NCBI GenBank assembly: GCA_024803745.1
Contig: JANJXV010000191.1
Location: 682,001-746,000 of the forward strand
Length of the DNA: 64,000 nucleotides
DNA from: Megascapheus bottae
Lineage: Eukaryota > Chordata > Mammalia > Rodentia > Geomyidae
Direction of reading: 5' to 3'
In this document: one piece after another, positions 23,001 to 33,182 of the stretch
How positions within the stretch are numbered: the first letter of the stretch is position 1
How the letters are laid out: each line of letters begins with the position of its first letter
Translations under genes and position numbers: made by a program
Notes under the pieces: model-generated
Seen by the model: only the letters and a program-made list of their open reading frames with translations
What the model was told of the DNA's origin: nothing
Databases searched by the model: none

Positions 23001-23756
23001 ACTAGATTCTCAAATTTGTTGGCGTAAAGTTTTGAAAAGTATTCCCTCATGATATTCTGGATCTTGGTAATTTCTTTCATGATGTTACCATTTTCATCTG
23101 CGTTTTTGTTTATTTCGATATGCTCTCTCCTTTTTTTGGTAAGATTTGCTAAGGGCTTGTCAATTTTGTTAATTCTTTCAAAGAACCAACTCCTTGTTTT
23201 GTTGATTCTTTCTATAGATTTTTTTTATTCCAAATCATTTAATTCTCCTTTGATTTTAATAATTTGCTTTCTCCTAATGGGTTTAGGGTTGGTTTGTTGC
23301 TCTTTTTCCAGGAGGTTAAGGTGAAACATTAACTAGTTGGTTTGCCATTTTTCCAACTTGCTGTTGTAGGCACTCAGTGCTATAAATTTTCCTCTGAGTA
23401 CTGCCTTTGTTGTGTCCCTAAGGAATTGATATTTGTGTGCTCCTTATTGTTAAATTTCATAAACAGTTGGATATCTGTTCTGATCTCTTCGATTACCCAT
23501 TGTTTTTGATTCAACATTTGTTGTTCAGTCTCCATTAGTTACAGGGTTTTCGATCCAATTTGATACCTTTATGGTCTGAGAGTGTGCATTAAATGATTTC
23601 AGTGTTTCTGAATCTGTCCAGGTTTGTTTTATGGCCTAAGATGTGGTCTATTTTAGAAAATGTTCCATGTGATGATGAGGAAAACGTATATTGTGTTGTT
23701 ACTGGGTGGAATATTTTGCAGATGTCTGTTAGATCTAGTTGGTCTATATAGTTGTT
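20045..23756 (-). mobile_element. L1d: diverged LINE-1, cut inside the endonuclease
   Basis: Last array A unit: 3'UTR and ORF2 only. It differs from L1b and L1c throughout. It keeps the intact ORF2 C-terminus (20461-21033, ending SLIHHNQ) and the reading frame through 22501-22512, where L1b, L1c, L1g and L1h are one base shorter. It stops at 23755-23756, inside the endonuclease, where it is joined with about 2 bp of overlap to an RT fragment. ORF1 and the 5'UTR are absent. Confidence 0.88.
20461..23740 (-). pseudogene. L1d ORF2, disrupted
   Basis: Frames are 20461-21033 (C-terminal domain with the CWRGC and CWWEC cysteines), 21063-21503, 21533-22678 (381 aa with the RT core, continuous from [15 protein letters not shown] through [10 protein letters not shown] to FADD), and 22757-23080. 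It is broken near 21060 and 21535, where a deletion removes the segment encoding [12 protein letters not shown], and in the endonuclease. Only this unit keeps the RT palm and fingers in one frame. Confidence 0.85.
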
Positions 23757-23903
23757 AAATACAGAATCATGTCATCTGCAAAGAGGGATAGTTTTATTTC
23801 CCCCTTCTCCATTTGGATCCCCTTTATGCTTGCTTCTTGCCTTATTTCACTGCCTAGGAATTCTAGTACTATGTTAAAAAGGAGTGGAGAGAGTGGGCAT
23901 CCT
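23757..23903 (-). mobile_element. L1e: 147-bp LINE-1 RT fragment
   Basis: Same-orientation piece from the ORF2 RT region, with the reverse complement of the FADD-coding stretch 'catgtcatctgcaaagaggg'. It is fused to L1d. In sense order, RT sequence precedes endonuclease sequence, which is out of order for one element. Confidence 0.85.
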
Positions 23904-23964
23904 GAATGCTACCCCTTACCACTTTTATGCAAAGCTTAGGCCTGTGGCATTTTAGGCACAATTC

Positions 23965-24098
23965 AACGCTCTGTTTTTTGCTGGTTAATTAGAGGTAAAA
24001 ATCTTATGGAATTTATTGCGTGGCTGATTTTGAACTGGAATCCTCAGGTCTCAGCTTATCTTGAGTAGCTAGGATTACAGTAGTTTTACAACCTGTAT
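23965..24098 (-). repeat. Composite SINE, partial
   Basis: Reversed B1-like head with 'ttgagtagctaggattacag' and adjoining tail 'tggttaattagaggtaaaaa'. It marks the end of array A. Confidence 0.6.
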
Positions 24099-25190
24099 GC
24101 TCATACACATCGCTTCTGATCCAAACACTCATTTTCAATTTAACTAACAAGATGTGAGGAAAGATGATTGACTGTAATTTACTAGATGGGCTTCTAGTCA
24201 GTATATATTTCCACTTCCACTCTGAAGCCAGGGAAATGTTTTTGGTACTTGTTTCAACTATCTCCCAAAGAGGAAATAATGTGTGAGTACGTTTGCTAGA
24301 ATTTCAGATAGGAGATGGACTTTGGTGTTTGGAACCTGTTGGGCAGAGTGTATCAGCTGGGCTGTGATAACAGAGATGATGTTTCAGACAGGAATATTTT
24401 CATAACAGACAGACTTAGTCCAGATCCTTGGATTTCAGGCCTTGAGTAGATAGAATTACAAGTGTGAGCTGCCACCACCACCTGGTTCATTTTGGAAACC
24501 TTAATTGCTTCTCATTTGTTCCTTTCCTTTTTTGGAAGATTGATCTAAGCTGGCTGATTGTGCATCACAATGAAGTGATTGGCCTCAGGAATTGCAAATA
24601 TTTGTTTCATCAGCACGGAATGAATGAAAGTTGATCTAAACCCAATAGTATTTTCCTTCTGATAAATAGGGAACTTACTTATATCATTTTTCCTTGCCTT
24701 TGCTTTCCCAAAGCAAACAACATGTTTCTTAAAAACTATACTTCATGAGAATATTATAATTAGAAGCTATCTTCTGCACACTTCAGAATAGTCCTTGCAT
24801 TTATAAACTTATATTACAATATTAGGTAGAAGAATGGTGACTGTTAGTTTCATAACTATTTCATATGTTTTACTCTTTAAGGCTCATTAACTCAAGAAGG
24901 GATTAAATACATTTAGATAATAGTAGATCATAGCTGCTGCTGATTTGATGTGTGTGCAGATGATACACAGATTAATTAGGATTACTCAAAAGTTTTGTTC
25001 AAATTTTCAGTAGTAGACTGCTATGCTAACGGGAAGGTGATAGTAATGATGCTGAAATTCTATGAATCAGCTATGAAGCAGAATTTCAGGGGAGAGTATT
25101 TGCTAGGGACTTAATTTCTAAGACGCATATCAAGAATATTGAACTATAACACCAAATGATGGACGACTCAGCGTCACATTTTGTTTGTTT
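24099..25190. other. Unrecognised sequence
   Basis: No gene seen. 24400-24487 may be a very old reversed B1-like head ('attacaagtgtgagctgcca'). Confidence 0.5.
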
Positions 25191-25194
25191 TATG

Positions 25195-25412
25195 CAAGTC
25201 TTGGGACTTGAACCCAGGGCCTGGGAACTGTCCTTAAATGTTTTTTTTTTTTTTTGCTTCAGGCTAGTGTTCTACCACTTTATCCACAGCTCCACTTCCA
25301 GATTTTTGGTAATGAACTGTAAATCAGAATATCATGCAATTTGTTTGGGCTGGATTCAAACCTGATTCTGTGTAGATAGGATTCCAAGTGTGAGCGCACA
25401 GAGCCTGGCTAG
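25195..25412 (-). repeat. Composite SINE, old
   Basis: Reversed tail 'cttgaacccagggcctggga' and head 'gataggattccaagtgtgag', with an internal oligo-T run. Confidence 0.65.
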
Positions 25413-25426
25413 TATCATTCATCATT

Positions 25427-25651
25427 CAAGTCATGGGACTGCAATTCTGCACCTGGGTCTTGTCACTGAGCTTTTCAGCTCAAGACTACTGCCCTATCCC
25501 TTGAGCCATAGGGCCACTTCTGGGTTTCTGGTGGTTAATTGGAGATAAGAGTCACATGGACTTCAGTGCCCAGGCTGACTTTGAACTGCTATCCTTGGAT
25601 CCCAGCCTCTTGAGTAGCTACATTTACAAGTGTGAGCCACCATACCCAGCT
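25427..25651 (-). repeat. Composite SINE, full
   Basis: Reversed element with 'gagcttttcagctcaagact', 'gtggttaattggagataaga' and 'acaagtgtgagccaccatac'. Confidence 0.8.
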
Positions 25652-25654
25652 AAA

Positions 25655-25910
25655 TTATTTTTTAAGTTAATTTTTTTTGTTAAGTCAATATATAGTTGGC
25701 ATAGGGTTACATAAGTAATGAACACATTTCTTAAGAAAATTGTTATCCCCTCCCTCATTTTCTCTGTTTTCCTACCCTCAGCCCCCTCTCCACCCAGATT
25801 GTTCAGTTCATTTCCGTTTAGTGTCTTCCAAGTATCACTGTTCAATTGGTTCACCCTTTTTCCTTTGTTTTTTTTTTTTACCATTTTATTATACCCTCTC
25901 CATTCCAAAT
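25655..25910 (-). repeat. Probable old LINE-1 3'-UTR-like sequence
   Basis: 'taatgaacacatttcttaag' followed by C-rich 'cagccccctctccaccc' resembles 29560-29690. I take both as remnants of an older L1 3' end. Family assignment is uncertain. Confidence 0.4.
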
Positions 25911-26071
25911 CACATAAACCTATGTACAAGACACAGGGTACCCGAATTCAACACGTGACTACAGAGAATAAAACTAAAGGGAAAAAGAAGAAAAGAGGTA
26001 AAAAGCAAAGAAAATGAAAGAACATCATACAGTACCTTAGAATCAACAACACTGAAAAAACAAAACATAAA

Positions 26072-26216
26072 AGCTTGGGCTGAAAATGAAGCTTGCCTAG
26101 CATTTATGAAAACCTGGATTCCATTCCTCAGCACCACATAAACAAAAAACTGGAAGTGCCACTGTGACTCAGCTGGTAGATTTCTAACGTTCAGCACAGA
26201 GTGTCTCCAAGTGACA
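26072..26216 (+). repeat. IDL-Geo SINE
   Basis: Forward head 'gaagcttgcctagcatttat', 'cctcagcaccacataa' and Geo 'tggaagtgccactgtgactc'. The tail is truncated. Confidence 0.7.
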
Positions 26217-26305
26217 AAAATCTGTCACATTTAAGTCAGGCTTCAAAACTTTGCTAGGAACCAGTTATGTGATTTGGAAGAAAGTCCAATTTTCAAAGAA
26301 TCACT

Positions 26306-26535
26306 AGCCAGGCGCTGGAGGGTCATAATTGTCATTCTACTAGCCAGGGAGAAGGTGAATCAAAGCCTTTGCAAGCAAAAAAACGAAAAAAAAAACTGTA
26401 AGATTCTACTCTCCACTTATCCACCCAAAAACTAAGTGGAGTTGTGGCTAAAACTGGTACAGCATTAGCCTTGAGGAAAAAGATCTAAGAGACCTTGCCC
26501 AGGTGCAAAGTTCAAGCTCCCCACCAAGAAAGAAA
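26306..26535 (+). repeat. Composite SINE, old
   Basis: Forward diverged element with 'actagccaggcgctggaggg' as head and 'ttagccttgaggaaaaagat' as tail, ending in an A-rich run. Confidence 0.6.
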
Positions 26536-27100
26536 AAAAAGGAGTACAGATACCTTAGTTTAAAAAGTATATCTGGATATCTTAGTAGATTTTTCTGATC
26601 TTTCCTCATTCATCTGATGGAACCACATAATCTTGATCCTGATCTGACTAAGAGCCTGCATTGTGCTTAATAAATTCATTCCACATATTCCAGTAGAATC
26701 TGGACAGCTAACAGCCACTTACCAATGCTTTATTCTACGTTTAGGCCAGTATGTCTTCATACCATCTACACAGTCAGCTATATCATCTTTCCAGAAGTAT
26801 CATTGAGTGTAGAACACTCAGAACTAAAATAATTGCATAAAGATGTAATAAAACCCCTTGATTCATTAAGAAAATTTCTGTACCACTTAGAGCAAGTACA
26901 TTAGTGGTATTTACCTCTAGCCTCTTTTTTAAAAAAATTATTAACATTGAAATTTACATCATATTTCAAATGTCATGTTTAACCAACAAGTATTCAAGAA
27001 GGGAATCGCTATACAATCACTGGCACATAGATTTTAGAATATAGTAAAAGTTAAGCTGAGTCATTGTATGTCATAGATACAGATTAATCTATAATAAAAC
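26536..27100. other. Unrecognised AT-rich sequence
   Basis: Nothing recognisable apart from short A-rich runs. Confidence 0.4.
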
Positions 27101-27350
27101 ACATGTCTATAGAGTGTATAGTCTATCCTAGATTTTTATGTCTATGTAGTTATGTTTATATCTCCAAAATTATGTCCAGAACTTTGGGTATCAACTATTC
27201 AATCATCGCTCTACTACTGTTTGAAACTAATATCTATATATTAAGGATACCATGTACCTTTTGTTCCTTGGTCTTGACTTATCTCACTCAACTGGATTCA
27301 CTCTAATTTCATCCACTATCCCAAAAATGCCATTATTATTTTTTTCTGTG
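27100..27350 (-). mobile_element. Possible old LINE-1 ORF2 3' remnant
   Basis: The stretch around 27255-27330 ('cttgacttatctcactcaac') resembles the same position in the young L1s ('ctggcttacttcacttaata'). It lies directly before an L1 3'UTR, as expected. Strongly diverged. Confidence 0.4.
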
Positions 27351-27356
27351 CAGATC

Positions 27357-27620
27357 TTCTTTTTATGTATTTATTTTTATTGTAATTTATAGAAGGGTTA
27401 CATTATATTCACCAGATAGAAGGTGCATTACTTCTCAAACTTTGATACCCCATGTAATGATATGGTCCCCATTACCCTTCCCCTACCCCCACTCATGTTC
27501 ATTTCCCCCCTTCCCTATCCAATTTCAAATAACCAATTAGGCACATATGAAATATATCAGAAAACAAGGTGAAATATTACTTGAATAAATTAAGAGACAG
27601 GACCTAGTGAGATGGAAAAC
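27357..27620 (-). mobile_element. LINE-1 3' end, 5'-truncated
   Basis: Clear relative of the array L1 3'UTR: 'tttttattgtaatttataga', 'accagatagaaggtgcatta' and 'ttccccccttccctatccaa'. Confidence 0.8.
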
Positions 27621-27754
27621 AAAATTTTTTTTCAAGTTGCTATCCTGTTCTAATGCATAAGTCTGGCTATTTTGCTTACACACACATATGTATTTTACCA
27701 CTTTCTACTCTATTTTTGCTTAGCTTGAAACCACCACTGCCATTTCATAGATTT

Positions 27755-27838
27755 TGTTGTTGTTGTTTGTGGTGCTTGAACTCTGTGCCTGGGCTGTTCC
27801 TCAGATCTTCAGTTCAATGCCAGTGCTCTACTACTTTT
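27755..27838 (-). repeat. Composite SINE tail fragment
   Basis: Reversed 'tgcttgaactctgtgcctgg' and 'cttcagttcaatgccagtgc'. It is interrupted at right by the next SINE. Confidence 0.6.
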
Positions 27839-27842
27839 GATT

Positions 27843-28026
27843 TGGCCAGTCCTGGGCTTGAACTCAGGGACTGAGCACTGTCCTTATATTTTCTCCAGGC
27901 TAGGGCTCTACCACTTCAGCCTCAGCACCACTTCCAGCATTTTTCTATGAATGTGATATTGAGGAATTGAACCCAGGTCTTCGTGCATGCTAGGCAAGCA
28001 CTCTACCACTAGGCCAAACTCCCAGC
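27843..28026 (-). repeat. IDL-Geo SINE, full
   Basis: Well-kept reversed element: 'gggcttgaactcagggactg', 'attgaacccaggtcttcgtg' and 'ctaggcaagcactctaccac'. Confidence 0.9.
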
Positions 28027-28077
28027 CCAAAATTATTCATCATTACTATTAGCTATCTTCTTTTTTATTATTGATTC

Positions 28078-28298
28078 GTCATGGTGCTTGGACTTTGGGC
28101 CTGGACTGTCCCTGACCTCTTCAGCTCAAGGCTAGCGCTCTTCCTCTACAGCTCCATTTTTGGTTTCTGGTAGTTAATTGGTGATGTAAGTCTCACAAAC
28201 ATATGTGTCCAGGCTGACTTTGGGCTTTGAACCAAGATCCTCCAATCTCAGCCTCCATAGTAGGTAGAATTACACGCTTCAGCCAGCAGTGCCTGACT
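28078..28298 (-). repeat. Composite SINE, full
   Basis: Reversed: 'cttcagctcaaggctagcgc', 'ggtagttaattggtgatgta' and 'tagaattacacgcttcagcc'. Confidence 0.8.
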
Positions 28299-28302
28299 GT
28301 TT

Positions 28303-28462
28303 GATGTCTCTGTCTCTGTCTCTCTGTCTCTGTCTGTCTCTGTCGGTCTGCCTCTCTCTCTCTCTCTATCTGTCTCTCTCTCTCTGTCTCTCTGTCTCTC
28401 TCTGTCTCTCTGTCTCTCTGCCTCTCTGTCTCTCTCTGTCTCTCTGTCTCTCTCTCTCTCTG

Positions 28463-28534
<72 letters not shown>
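28303..28534 (+). repeat. (TC)n/(TCTG)n microsatellite
   Basis: About 230 bp of TC repeat with TCTG and TCGG interruptions, pure TC at the right end. The 104-residue frame across it is an artefact. Confidence 0.95.
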
Positions 28535-28535
<1 letters not shown>

Positions 28536-28537
<2 letters not shown>

Positions 28538-28723
28538 TGTAAGACTTTAATTGTGCACCTGGGCAGTGTCCCTGGTCTCTTCAGCTCAAGGCTACAACCT
28601 TAAACACCTTGAGCCACAGTGTCACTTCTGGTTTTCTGGTGCTTAAGTGGAAGTAACAGTTTCATGGACTTTAGTGTCTGGCCTGGCTTTGAACTGTGAT
28701 CCTCAGAACCCAAACTTCTGAGA
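28536..28723 (-). repeat. Composite SINE
   Basis: Reversed element starting at the CT tract: 'ctcttcagctcaaggctaca' and 'ggcctggctttgaactgtga'. Confidence 0.8.
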
Positions 28724-28826
28724 TCATTTCCAGCTTTTTTTTTGGTGTAAGTGGTACAGAGTAATTGAACACAGTGCTTTGTGCATACTAGGCAAGCAAA
28801 CTACCACTAGTGTGCACTCCAGCCTT
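28724..28826 (-). repeat. IDL head fragment
   Basis: Reversed 'catactaggcaagcaaacta' and 'gtaattgaacacagtgcttt'. Confidence 0.65.
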
Positions 28827-28835
28827 AGATAAGGG

Positions 28836-29068
28836 CTTTCTTTTTCTTTTTCTTTTTTTCACTCATGGGGCTTGAACTCTGGGCCTGGATGTTTACCTTA
28901 AGCTCTTCAGCTCAAGGCAAGAGCTCTACCACTTGAGGCACATTGTCATTTTGAATTTTCTGGATTATTTGGAAATAAGATTCTCACAGATTTTTATGCC
29001 TGGGCCGTCTTTGAACCTCGATCCTCCAGGGTAGCTAGGATTACCAGGGTGAGCCACCAGTCACGGGC
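28836..29068 (-). repeat. Composite SINE, full
   Basis: Reversed: 'atggggcttgaactctgggc', 'cttcagctcaaggcaagagc' and 'agctaggattaccagggtga'. Confidence 0.85.
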
Positions 29069-29079
29069 ATTAAATTATT

Positions 29080-29175
29080 ATTTTTTGCATGTCCTATGGC
29101 TTCAACATATGGCCAGAGCACTGTCCTAGGGCTTGCTCAAGGATAGCACTTTACTTCAGCCAGCCAACTCCCGGT
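29080..29175 (-). repeat. Geo monomer fragment
   Basis: Reversed 'gagcactgtcctagggcttg' and 'ctcaaggatagcactttact'. Head missing. Confidence 0.5.
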
Positions 29176-29328
29176 CCAAATAGGCCACTCTTGAAGCTAG
29201 AATTACAGAGATCTGCCATAATACTGGCATGTCGTTATCTAAGTATATAATTTTTCTTCTATTTTTGATGGCTTTTCCTTAGTGTACATATTTCCTACAT
29301 ATTTTATGGAAAACTTCCTTCCCACTGG

Positions 29329-29527
29329 GTCCATAAGTTAAGCCTAGTGGAAGAGTTCTTGCCGAGCATGAATGAAGACCCAAGTTCAATTCCTCAGCAC
29401 AACATAGATAAAAAAAGATAAAAGTGGTGCTGTGGCACATGTGATAGAACTTGCGCCTTAAGAATAAACAAAAACAAAAACAACGATCGTGCTCAGGTCC
29501 TGAGTCTAAGCCCAGTACTGGCAAAAA
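29329..29527 (+). repeat. IDL-Geo SINE
   Basis: Forward 'agcctagtggaagagttctt', B-box-like 'agttcaattcc' and Geo 'aaagtggtgctgtggcacat', with A-rich internal and 3' runs. Confidence 0.8.
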
Positions 29528-29700
29528 AAATTCTGCCCAAAGTAGACATTTAAACTCATTGTACTTTTCAAAAAATTTGTTGTCAAGGTGATATACAAAG
29601 AGATTGCTGTTACATATGTAATGAGTACATTTCTTGTAAAAACTGTTACCCCCTTCCCCCTTTTCTTTTTCCCTTCCCCCCAAGTCATAAATTTCATTTA
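29528..29700 (-). repeat. Probable old LINE-1 3'-UTR-like sequence
   Basis: 'tgagtacatttcttgtaaaa' followed by a C/T-rich run, similar to 25700-25800. Confidence 0.4.
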
Positions 29701-30112
29701 CAACAAATATGTATGTATTTTCATTCCTGAAAAAAATAGTTTAAAATGTGTTCAAATAAATGATGTAGGTTGATATATTTATCAAAATGGATTACTTGAA
29801 CTCTAAAATAAACATTCTAGGTAATTTTTCTCATAAAATTGTAGTAATGCTATAAAAATAATAAAAAAGGAATTTTAGTTATTAATTTCTTATGTTTTAC
29901 CTTTAACATTATTACACTAAGCATACTGTTTATGCTATTAATACAGACAGCATGAAATATGATTATGTAAAAAAATTAAATGATTAAAAATAGTAAGGTT
30001 GGGGGCCAGTAGTTTGGCTTGGTGGCACACACTCTGGACTGGCAAAAAAGAAGTAGGGTTAGATAAAACAGATTTATTTCCAAATGTGTGGAAAATGCTA
30101 TGATTTCTTGTT
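29701..30112. other. Unrecognised AT-rich sequence
   Basis: No gene or repeat recognised. Confidence 0.4.
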
Positions 30113-30300
30113 TCGCTAGTCCTGGGGCTTGAACTGAGGGACCAGGAACTGTCCTTGGCCACATTTGTTCAAGGGTGGCACTCTGACACCTGAGCCACAG
30201 TGCCCCATCTGCTTTTTCTGTGTATGCAGTGCAGAGGAATTGAATCAAGGTCTTCTTGTATACTAGGCGAGCACTCTGCAACTAGGCCACATTCAAAGCC
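30113..30300 (-). repeat. IDL-Geo SINE
   Basis: Reversed 'ctggggcttgaactgaggga' and head 'tactaggcgagcactctgca'. Confidence 0.85.
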
Positions 30301-30715
30301 AAAGTAGATTTTTGATGCTATTGTGGAGTTTTAATTTTCTTAAATATTTGTACAAAGCACAATGGATATATAATCAGACTTGAACTCACAGAACAGAGTC
30401 CCACATAATATTACAGTTACTCTGGCACTTCTCCCGATTGACAAAACACATTTCCAGGCATCTGCTCTGTCCTTCAGCTTTGGTAGCTGACTTGTCTTTC
30501 CATGGAGGCCTGGCCTGGATTCCTGGTGATTCCATGCATTTCATAGTTCCCTGTATATCCAGTAAGGTTGTCTTCTATGGGACCAGACCTGTCTGGTTTT
30601 TGGCCCACCCAGGACCTATGTGTCTGAGGTCTCACATTATAAGTGGAAAATAAAACACAGTATAATAAGCACTGAAGAACTGCACACCATAATATTAACA
30701 ATGAGAGTTTAATAG
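30301..30715. other. Unrecognised sequence
   Basis: Short frames on both strands (30438-30653, 30474-30722) have no recognisable domain. Confidence 0.4.
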
Positions 30716-31241
30716 TTAGCAAAGTAAATACAATGAATACTTGACAAGAATCATGAGAGCAAGATAAAGAGACGTCTTTTTAGGAAGGGGACAGGGAAGC
30801 TCTAAATCCAGACTGGCCTCCAAGTTGCCTTCAGACAGTAATTCTCCTTCAGAGTCCTCAGAAGGGTCTCCTTCCTCATGAGAAACAGAATGTCCTTCCT
30901 GAGTTAAGAGGGGGATGGATTCTGGTTTGTCGAATGGAGATTGAATCTCTTTTAGTGAGATGGATGGGTCTGGATATTCTGTGAGGATGGATTCATTTTC
31001 CTCCAATGAATCCAGTATTGAGAGTACACTTGCTGCTTCCCATGGGGACATTTTCCATGAGCCCAGCGTGTGCCCCTTCAGCTTGCACAATAAGTGGAGT
31101 GTTACTCTGACTCAGATGGACTGACTCTGGGTGGAGTGTGAAAGGAAACGGAAGGAAATCTGGCTGCTCTTTTTCTTCCTCCATAGTATCTGCAGGTTCA
31201 ACTGTGTCACACATGGGGTTCAGAGCAAAAGGTATATCCAC
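30716..31241 (-). pseudogene. Acidic open stretch downstream of the RalGDS-like remnant
   Basis: Two overlapping minus frames, 30993-31241 (82 aa, with EEEKEQPDFLPF) and 30716-31090 (124 aa, with EEGDPSEDSEGELL), are rich in Asp, Glu, Ser and Pro. One frameshift would join them. I do not recognise a family. The position, in the same orientation and 0.5 kb past the REM remnant, suggests an acidic/proline linker or tail of the same broken gene. RalGDS proteins do have a low-complexity acidic/proline linker between the REM and GEF domains. This is inference from position and composition only. Confidence 0.35.
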
Positions 31242-31699
31242 AGGACTCTAAACCTGTTTGGTAATTTCTACAGAAGGCCCATGGTTTCTGGAGTGCAGTG
31301 ATGATTCTCAGTCTCCATCAGTCACCAGCTCCATTGGTGGGTTTTTCATCCGGAGTCAGGATAAGCTCTTCCACGATGACCCAAACCTAAGAATGGAAAT
31401 AGGTACAGAGTGGACAGAGTGGACTCTGCAAGTTGAAGTGTCACTCAACTTCCATGAGGATCTAATGGAGGAACCTGTAGAACTGGAGTTTGGACTGAAC
31501 ACTGAGGAGGTGTAGGGTCTTTCTAATGTGTGCTTATTCCCGAGTCCTTTCAGAGGACAGACATTACCTGGTTGACACCACCCATAAAGGGCATTTTGCC
31601 AAGCTCTGTAGAAGTAAGGGCCAACCAATATCTAGACCACATGGGCTTCCTACTCACAGGCTCTGAGGCACCCACACCAGGACTTCTACTTTTTCTTGG

Positions 31700-33019
31700 T
31701 CTTACTGGTCGCACATTCCTCCAGCTGGTCAAAAAGTATGTGTTTAGAAGAGCAGGTCCAAAGCCGGCATGTGGAGCCTCATATAGAGCTTGAGTTGTGT
31801 CAGGGTGTGGCAGTTCTTGAACTCGTAGAAATCACTCGGGTAGAAGTCCATTCACATCGTATAGATGGAACACATGATGCTGTGGGCACATTCGGTACAA
31901 GGCAAGTGAGAGCCCTCTCTCTCCATCCTGAGCCTTTTACCAAAGCCGCTTTCTTGCAGGACTCTAATGCTGTGGCTGTCCTGCAGAGATGTGCACTTAT
32001 GTGCTGGGAGGGGGGTAAGAGACACTCGAGAACAGGATGACTTTTACACCCCACTTCCAGAAGCTTCTGAGAGAGGCCTCTATGCATCTGTCCAAAGTAA
32101 ACGCACCTTAAATTAACTAAGTAAATGCTCTAAATAAATCAATAAGTGAATGCTCTAAATAAAGAACTAAATGCTCATTCCTCCAATCTTAGCCACCCAG
32201 CAGGCTGAGCTCTGAAGATCACAGTGGAAAGCCAGTCTAGTCAGTAAAAGTCTAAAGGCTCTTGTCTTCAATTAGGCAGCAAAAAGCCAGAACTTGACCT
32301 ATGACTCAAATGGTACAGTGCTAATTTTTGAACACCAAAGGAATGGTATTTAGACATGGGTTCAGGTTCAAGTGGCAGCACTGGACCACACACCAAAATG
32401 TAAAGGCTTTCAGGTTCTAACAGGCAAAGCTATCACAATCCCTCCCTGATGGCTCAAAAGTGATTCAGCCCCCAGCTTTTCCTCTGACGCCAGTATTTCA
32501 CAGGCTTCCGCCATTAGTACTGACACCTCATTTCTTACTGGGAAATGGGATTTCCTAGGATGTCACCTAGGTGAGGGCTGCAGTTGGGAGCCACTTACTC
32601 ATGCCTGAAATCCAACTTCTCAGTAAGCACACTGTTGAGACTCCAGTAGCTTGTGAGGGAAATGAAATGGCATGGTGTCCCAGTCATCATGAAGTAGTTT
32701 GTGCACTTGTATCATGCTTAGCTCCCCTGTGAACACCCCAGTGAACCAAACAGGCTCAGAGAGGAGCCAAGTATTCCAAGGCTTGGCCAGGAGGGGTGAG
32801 CAAACCTGGGTTTGGGTGGGAACACTCACTTTTTCAAGAGAATTTCCAGGAACTACTACATTGTCCTCCACTATTTGAAATTGTGCAGGAAGTTTCCCAC
32901 GTAAAAGAGATCACCTTTCTGGTAGGCAGCTATCAGCTTTGTCAGCAGCATCTCCAACAGGCCTTCCTCCAGGATCCATAGGTTACAAGGCTCATTCAGA
33001 GTCTGAGCTGACTTACCAT
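31700..33019 (-). pseudogene. RalGDS-family pseudogene (REM domain remnant)
   Basis: Minus-strand, decayed gene related to the Ral guanine-nucleotide exchange factors (RalGDS/RGL), which activate Ral GTPases. Near 33019-32871 it reads WILEEGLLEMLLTKLIAAYQ and then KGDLFYVGNFLHNFK. This fits the start of a Ras-exchanger N-terminal motif (REM): L-x-x-L-(V/I) with a GD-x-x-YV-x-x-FL helix. Near 31895-31710 it reads DFYPSDFYEFKNCHTLTQLK and then LYMRLHMPALDLLF, with a stop where the family has the Trp before its L-D-Q-Y segment. This matches the second REM half (DF..PPDF.CL.QL..Y..LNMP). Stops after LDLLF and HTF, an intronic SINE and no recognisable catalytic GEF domain mark it as dead. The interrupted layout suggests an unprocessed copy. 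Confidence 0.6.
32172..32385 (+). repeat. Composite SINE, old
   Basis: Forward head 'caatcttagccacccagcag' and tail 'aaatggtacagtgctaattt', lying between the two REM halves. Confidence 0.55.
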
Positions 33020-33182
33020 CACATTATGTTGGCAAAACAGTGGATATTTCAAACGTAGGAATGGGACCACACTTCACACTGAGGAATTGGAATAGAGTAG
33101 ATTGGAAATGACACACTCTAATCTCAGTATAGTCACTTGAAAGTACACAAGAAGGTTGTAGTGTGTGGGCAGGATGATGGGT

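Noticed and set aside
28289..28603. Leu/Ser-rich 104-aa frame
   Set aside because: Translation of a TC microsatellite and adjoining SINE.
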